Source: Pseudonocardia sp. MH-G8 (lineage in GTDB: Bacteria > Actinomycetota > Actinomycetes > Mycobacteriales > Pseudonocardiaceae). Taken from it: 64,000 bases of DNA. Position numbers and translations under genes: made by a program. The stretch covers positions 123,083-187,082 of the forward strand of contig NZ_NKYF01000016.1 in NCBI RefSeq assembly GCF_002262885.1, in the 5' to 3' direction. The notes under the pieces are model-generated. The model was given only the letters and a program-made list of their open reading frames with translations, was not told the DNA's origin and made no database searches. Positions 59,975 through 64,000 of this stretch are shown piece after piece (positions within the stretch are counted from its first letter, which is position 1; every line of letters starts with the position of its first letter).

Positions 59975-61458
59975 GCGACCTCCTCCTGCACGTCGCGCCC
60001 CTGCTCGATGCCCTCTGCTTCGTCGAGCACGCCCGCCGTGGCCACGAGCAGATCGGACCCGCCGAACTCGGGGTCGCGCAGCACGGTGCCGTCGTCGAGG
60101 GCCAGCAGGACGCTCGGGTCGCCCTGATTGCGCGCGGTGCCGATGGCCGACCCGACGCCGTGCACGACGCGCAGCACCACGAGCGCGGGCAGGTCGGGGT
60201 CGACGTCGCGGGCCTGCGCCAGGAGCTCGGAGAGCCGGCGCACGGGAACCTCGTCCAGCACCGCAGCCGAGCGCGCCCACGCCCGCTCCCCGAACCGTTC
60301 CTCGGTCGCCGGCTCGAGGTCGGGCTCGACCACCGGTTGCCCGAGCGGGTCCCGTTCCAGGGGCGGGGTCAGCAGCGTCTCCACCAGCCCGGTGAGGCTC
60401 GGCACGCTCGGCACGCGCACGCCCGCGCCCGCGCTGAAGAACGCCGACGCCGGCCCGGTGGCCGCCGCGGTGTCCAGGCCGAGGCAGGGGCGCAGGAGCT
60501 GGCCGAACACGTCGATCGCCGCGCGCTTGGGGCGCCCGCTGAACTGCTGGCGGTCCTGCTCGGCGCGGAACGTCGCGCCCGCCTCCTGCAGCCGCGCCTG
60601 CAGCTGCGTGTGGCGCTGGATGCAGTCGTTGACGACGTCGACCAGTTCGGCGGCCTGCCGGCGGCGTCCGGGCTCGGTGGCCTCGTCGCGGGCGTCGGCG
60701 ATGTTGGCGAGGATCGCGGTCTCCGCGCGGTAACGGGACTCGATGTGGGTGAGCGCCTCGTCGAGCAGCGCCGGGACCGCAGTCATCCAGTCCACCGTGC
60801 GCACGTCGCGGCGGGTGGCGTCCAGCTTCTGGCGCAGCGCCTCCGCGTACTGCACGGTGCGGTAGCGCGCCTGCTCCGCGGCGAGCCGGGCGTCGCCCAG
60901 CCGACCGCGGCTGATCAGGTTCTCCAGCTTGACCTCGGCGGCGACCTGCGCCGACTCCACGTCGGTGTCCAGCGCCCCGACGAGCACGTTGATCGCCTCG
61001 TCCGAGGAGCGCAGGTACACCTCGCCGTCCGGCGCGGCGACCTCGACCAGCAACTTGAAGTCGAAGCGGCGGCGCACGTAGCGCCCCTCGGCATCGACGC
61101 TGCCGTAGTCGACCTGGAACCCGCGGTCGAGGCTGCCCACGTTGATCAGGTTCTCGATCACCCAGTGCCCGACGTGCTCGTGCTCCCCTTGCGGGGCGTC
61201 CGGGGCCTGCGCCGCGACGAAGGGCCGCAGCCGCCGCACCACCTGCGCCTGGTCGGCGCCGTGATCGAAGTCCATCGCCAGCGTGACCTGGTCGATGGCC
61301 TGCAGCGCGATCTCCGCCATCTGGTAGCGGGAGGCCTCGAGCCAGTCCAGCCGGGACTTGCGGGCGTCGAGGTCGTGCAGCGGCGCCGTGCACGCCAGCG
61401 CCTTGAGCCGGCGGGAGACTCCCTCGTCCCCCGCCCGCGCCGCGCCGCCGTCCGCCAT
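59971..61458 (-). CDS. JetA/MukF-like (kleisin-type) subunit of the SMC complex
   Basis: 495 aa, first gene of the SMC operon. Helical N-terminus (LDWLEASRYQMAEIALQAIDQVTLAMDFD), a segment VIENLINVG, a helical middle with ERY-type coils (EQARYRTVQYAEALRQKLDATRRDVRTVDW; IESRYRAETAILANIADARDEA), and an acidic C-terminal domain ending in QGRDVQEEVA. Fits a MukF/JetA kleisin by order and size. The DUF3375 opening of classical Wadjet JetA is not seen, so this is a different clade. TAGAGT at 61470-61475 lies 8 bases before an alternative GTG start (61461), suggesting a leaderless promoter. Confidence 0.6.
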   Translation of the reverse strand: MADGGAARAGDEGVSRRLKALACTAPLHDLDARKSRLDWLEASRYQMAEIALQAIDQVTLAMDFDHGADQAQVVRRLRPFVAAQAPDAPQGEHEHVGHWVIENLINVGSLDRGFQVDYGSVDAEGRYVRRRFDFKLLVEVAAPDGEVYLRSSDEAINVLVGALDTDVESAQVAAEVKLENLISRGRLGDARLAAEQARYRTVQYAEALRQKLDATRRDVRTVDWMTAVPALLDEALTHIESRYRAETAILANIADARDEATEPGRRRQAAELVDVVNDCIQRHTQLQARLQEAGATFRAEQDRQQFSGRPKRAAIDVFGQLLRPCLGLDTAAATGPASAFFSAGAGVRVPSVPSLTGLVETLLTPPLERDPLGQPVVEPDLEPATEERFGERAWARSAAVLDEVPVRRLSELLAQARDVDPDLPALVVLRVVHGVGSAIGTARNQGDPSVLLALDDGTVLRDPEFGGSDLLVATAGVLDEAEGIEQGRDVQEEVA

Positions 61459-61469
61459 CACGGACGGGC

Positions 61470-61475
61470 ACTCTA
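61470..61475 (-). promoter_or_regulatory. Probable -10 element of the SMC operon
   Basis: TAGAGT on the minus strand, 8 bases before GTG 61461 and 11 before ATG 61458. The only promoter-like element found ahead of the operon. Confidence 0.5.
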
Positions 61476-61533
61476 CGGCCAGGCGTTGTTGCGACCACGG
61501 ATCACCCGAACCGTCGGGCCACCGTCGCTCCGC

Positions 61534-61640
61534 GTGACGCACGCCGAGGTCGAGATCACCGCGGAGCTGGTGCGGGACCTGCTGCGCGACCAGCACCCCG
61601 ACCTGGCCGATCACCGTGCGGGTCTCGGCGCGCGTGGCAG
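61534..61640 (+). pseudogene. 5' remnant of an aminoglycoside phosphotransferase gene
   Basis: GTG 61534 opens a frame reading VTHAEVEITAELVRDLLRDQHPDLADH...LGARG, the usual N-terminus of actinobacterial aminoglycoside/hydroxyurea-type phosphotransferases, which continues WDNQLWRLG in intact relatives. Here homology ends after about 35 codons and the frame runs into unrelated Cys/Arg-rich sequence. The rest of the gene is absent, so this marks a rearrangement or insertion breakpoint. Confidence 0.6.
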
Positions 61641-62526
61641 ACGGCGCTGCTCACCCCGCCCCGCGTGCCGAGGCGCTCGCTGGTTGTTCTGCCGCATCTT
61701 TCATGATCAGGTAGACCTGAGAGGGATTCTGGGAAGATCCAACCCCCTCACGTCTATATGGTCATGAAAACACCTGTGAGCGCGCCGTCCCCGGCTCGCA
61801 GCCACTGCCCCACACCCCGCCCCTGGCCTTCGGCGCAGTCGGCCGAGTTCCCCTGCCCCTTCCCGTTGGCGGGGTAGCCCGGTTGGCAGAACTGCCGAAT
61901 ATCCGGGCTGGGTGGACAGCCGTCCCCGGCGCGGGCCCAGGCCTGTCCTGGACGAGTCCGTCGCTGCCGGGTGGGTGCCCACCTTGCGGTGGTCCCGTTC
62001 CACACCCTTATCGATGATCATTGGTCAGAGCGAAGGCGTGCCCACCTCCCGCGACCGGCGGGGGCCGGGAGGACCTGCAACGAAGTGATGCGGCTCAGGT
62101 CCCTGTCTCGCTGGTCAAGGCCGTTTCGAAGGGGTTCGAGAACGGCACCACAGCCAGGTGGGCACGGACCCGGCCGCCACGGGCTCGTCGAGAACGGGCC
62201 TGGGCCCGCGTCGGGGACGGCTACCCGGTCGACCACGGTATTCGTTGCTTGTGCCCCACTCGGCCACCTTCGGCGCGGAGGTCGACCTCGGCGCCGAACC
62301 GACTGCGCGTGAGACCTGGAAATGGGGGTGGGGCAGGAGGTGTCGAGCCGGGGACGGCGCGCCCACTGCAACCCGGGCTACGAGGCAGAGGAGGATCGCC
62401 TCTGATAGACCGGCAGACGACGTTTGCGGCAAGGGCGGCCAACACTCGTTGTTCTGCTATCGAGATAATCTCGGCGCGCAACGTTCACTATTGCACACGG
62501 TGAACCACCTGAACAGACCCATGCCA
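61641..62526. other. Rearranged intergenic region with inverted repeat
   Basis: About 890 bases between the phosphotransferase remnant and the second SOS box. GC is locally lower (notably 61690-61770 and 62440-62550). The region contains two diverged inverted copies of one sequence and no intact gene; short reading frames on both strands come from the repeat copies. Confidence 0.6.
61770..62375. repeat. Diverged inverted repeat, arms of about 240 bp
   Basis: Left arm about 61770-62006, right arm about 62133-62375. The complement of the left arm aligns with the right arm best over 61919-62006 versus 62133-62222 (for example both contain AGGTGGGCAC, GGCCTGGGCCCGCG and GGGGACGGCT), and again at the outer ends (GAGCCGGGGACGGCGCGC). 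The arms look like two copies of one degraded element, not IS terminal repeats. Confidence 0.75.
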
Positions 62527-62542
62527 TCGAACACCTGTTCGA
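62527..62542. promoter_or_regulatory. LexA (SOS) box
   Basis: TCGAACACCTGTTCGA, exact match to TCGAAC-N4-GTTCGA. It is followed after one base by TAAACT (62544-62549), which lies 6 bases before ATG 62556 and is probably the -10 of a leaderless promoter. Confidence 0.88.
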
Positions 62543-62555
62543 CTAAACTTGAGAC

Positions 62556-63818
62556 ATGTCCGCAGTCGCCGCCGCATACGAACACCTCCAAGAGGCGATC
62601 GAGGAATTGCGGACGGCTGCGGAATCCGCCCTGGCCTCCGACGGTGAACTGATGTCGGTGTTGTCGGTGACCGAAGGCGTGTCACGGCAACTGGACTACC
62701 TCACCGTCTCCACCACCGCCGCCCTGCAGCGCCGCGGCACGTTCGCCGAACGCGGCTACCGCAAACCCGAAAGCGCGTTGACCGACCTTCTCGGCTGCGA
62801 CTCCTACGAAGCCCGCCGCCGCGTCGTGGCCGCGGAGCAGGCGTGCGAGCAGATCGGACTCGACGGCACCGTGATCCCCGCCCGGCTCCCCGCGACGGGG
62901 AAGGCGTTCGCCGCCGGGCACGCCGGTCTGCGTCATGTCGAGGTCATCGCCGCCCTGCTCAACACTGCGGAGGCGGGGCGGATCACCGACTGGCAACGGG
63001 CCGGGTTGGAAGAACAGCTGGCCGGTATGGCCGCCGAGTACTCGCCCGGGCAACTACGCAAGATCGGCACCCAACTCCTGGAAGCCCTCGACGACGACGG
63101 CCCCGAACCCGATGACAACCCGCCCGAGCCGGTCAACCGGCTGCAAGTCCGTAAGCGTCGCGACGGGTCAGGCGGCACGATCAGCGGTCAGTTCGACGAC
63201 GCGGCGATGTTCGACGCGATCGCCACCGTCATCGACGCCAAAGCCAAGCCGCTCGGCCGCGATGATCAACGATCGACGGGGCAGCGTCAGGCCGAAGCCC
63301 TCGCCGACGCCTGCGGGTTCGTCCTCGCCCACGCCACCCTCCCCGACACCGGCGGGCGACGCCCACACCTCAACGTGCTGATCCGGCTCGAAGACCTCGA
63401 AACCCGCGCCCGCTCCGCGATGCTCGACTTCGGCGGCCGCATGAGCCCCACCTCGCTACGGATGCTGGCCTGCGACGCCGCCGTCGTACCCATCGTCATG
63501 AACGGCGCCGGGCAACCCCTCGACGTGGGCCGTTCCACCCGGGTGATCCCCGACGGACTACGCCGGGCGGTCACCGCCCGCGACCGTGGATGCGCCCACC
63601 CGGGCTGCGACCGGACACCATCGTGGTGCGAAATCCACCACATCTGGGAGTGGGAGCACGGCGGCCCCACCGAACTGGGCAACCTGGTGAGTCTGTGCAA
63701 AGTCCACCACCGCCTGATCCACGATTCCGGATGGGTGGTGCGAATCCGCCACGGGTTACCGGAGTTCATCCCACCGAAATGGATCGACCCGGAACAGAAA
63801 CCACGCTGGAACCCCTGA
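62556..63818 (+). CDS. DUF222/HNH endonuclease-domain protein (13E12 type), SOS-box controlled
   Basis: 420-aa DUF222-HNH protein of normal length. DUF222 helical region from MSAVAAAYEHLQEAIEELR through LGCDSYEARRRVVAAEQA and VEVIAALLN; HNH: RDRGCAHPGCDRTPSWCEIHHIWEWEHGGPTELGNLVSLCKVHHRLIHDSGW with the paired Cys and His of the zinc-type HNH. It shares family and regulation, but little sequence, with the protein at 48845. Next to a rearranged region and a transposase start, in keeping with the mobile habit of this family. Confidence 0.93.
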   Translation: MSAVAAAYEHLQEAIEELRTAAESALASDGELMSVLSVTEGVSRQLDYLTVSTTAALQRRGTFAERGYRKPESALTDLLGCDSYEARRRVVAAEQACEQIGLDGTVIPARLPATGKAFAAGHAGLRHVEVIAALLNTAEAGRITDWQRAGLEEQLAGMAAEYSPGQLRKIGTQLLEALDDDGPEPDDNPPEPVNRLQVRKRRDGSGGTISGQFDDAAMFDAIATVIDAKAKPLGRDDQRSTGQRQAEALADACGFVLAHATLPDTGGRRPHLNVLIRLEDLETRARSAMLDFGGRMSPTSLRMLACDAAVVPIVMNGAGQPLDVGRSTRVIPDGLRRAVTARDRGCAHPGCDRTPSWCEIHHIWEWEHGGPTELGNLVSLCKVHHRLIHDSGWVVRIRHGLPEFIPPKWIDPEQKPRWNP

Positions 63819-63946
63819 GTCGACCCGATTCAGCCGGCGGTGAGCGGTGCCTCCACGAGGCGGTGCAAAGCGGGGTTCGGGTCATCCGGGCTCGTAACTA
63901 GTCAGGTCGGCGGGGCCGCTTGATCGACATGTGAGATGATCTTGGT

Positions 63947-64000
63947 GTGCCGGTCGAGGGTGAGCGTCCGTCCTACGACGAGCTCGCCGCGCTGGTCGCG
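63947..64000 (+). mobile_element. Start of a probable IS66-type transposase (partial)
   Basis: GTG 63947 opens VPVEGERPSYDELAALVA, which matches the usual N-terminus of actinobacterial IS66 TnpC-type transposases before the coiled region. Only 18 codons are inside the window and no inverted end was identified, so this is a tentative call. Confidence 0.4.

Noticed and set aside
59180..61498. Single 772-codon frame through JetA-like and JetB-like genes (possible fusion)
   Set aside because: Only the last 264 codons are JetB-like; upstream the frame is out of phase with the better JetA-like frame, and an ATGA junction separates the two.
61754..62005. 83-codon frame in the left arm of the inverted repeat
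   Set aside because: The corresponding frame in the right arm is broken and shifted, so it is not under coding constraint.
62556..63818. HNH protein as the missing nuclease of the SMC operon
   Set aside because: It is on the opposite strand, about 1.1 kb away across a rearranged region, has its own LexA-controlled promoter, and belongs to a multi-copy family that is scattered in genomes (another copy at 48845).

Overview
The window is very GC-rich chromosomal DNA with dense, frequently overlapping (GTGA/ATGA) genes, many GTG starts, several leaderless-looking promoters, a conservon (roadblock/DUF742/GTPase signalling operon), a DUF574 SAM methyltransferase, two DUF222-HNH (13E12-type) genes with LexA boxes and family-5 and family-1 ABC importers. 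This is typical of a soil actinomycete of the Pseudonocardiaceae type (Pseudonocardia-like); the genus is an inference. No rRNA, tRNA or CRISPR array was seen.

Layout. 1-3258 (minus): dipeptide/oligopeptide-type ABC importer (binding protein, two permeases, the second running off the left edge). 3269-4374: spacer with a doubtful small ORF and a truncated FAD oxidoreductase. 4414-8432 (minus): conservon cvnABCD followed by a StyA-like flavin monooxygenase. 8433-8891: non-coding repeat/hairpin region, then a gamma-carbonic-anhydrase-like protein. 9412-13698: sugar ABC importer with a divergent LacI regulator. 13720-22779: lipoprotein, DUF574 methyltransferase, PoxB-like TPP enzyme, a long acidic/collagen-like membrane protein, SRPBCC protein, CrtI-like oxidoreductase, SnoaL-like protein. 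22802-29103: DAD-type cupin divergent from LysR, then SDR and a taurine/nitrate-type ABC importer with two different permeases and a small terminal membrane-anchored protein. 29217-31248: alkaline phosphatase and SDR.

31297-48679 is a run of catabolic modules, each with its own transporter and regulator: (a) enolase-superfamily dehydratase, small membrane protein and atypical Nramp-family transporter beside a GntR regulator; (b) 2-hydroxyacid dehydrogenase and MFS transporter divergent from an HpcH-type aldolase and a second GntR regulator; (c) sugar isomerase, Gfo/Idh/MocA dehydrogenase, DUF4432 epimerase and SDR; (d) MHS-type MFS transporter, CoA transferase, a solute-binding-protein-like protein without a signal peptide, enoyl-CoA hydratase and a LacI regulator. 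Likely substrates are sugar acids, hydroxy acids and organic acids, but none can be fixed from sequence alone.

48845-64000: a DUF222-HNH gene under an SOS box; an MFS/flavin monooxygenase/cupin operon; a three-gene SMC-kleisin-KITE operon resembling Wadjet/MksBEF (54712-61458) but with no JetD-type nuclease beside it; then a rearranged low-complexity junction (61500-62555) with a remnant of an aminoglycoside phosphotransferase gene and a diverged inverted repeat; a second SOS-boxed DUF222-HNH gene; and the start of a probable IS66-type transposase at the right edge. The best candidate for an under-described system is the SMC operon, followed by the conservon-monooxygenase pairing and the signal-less solute-binding protein in the CoA operon.
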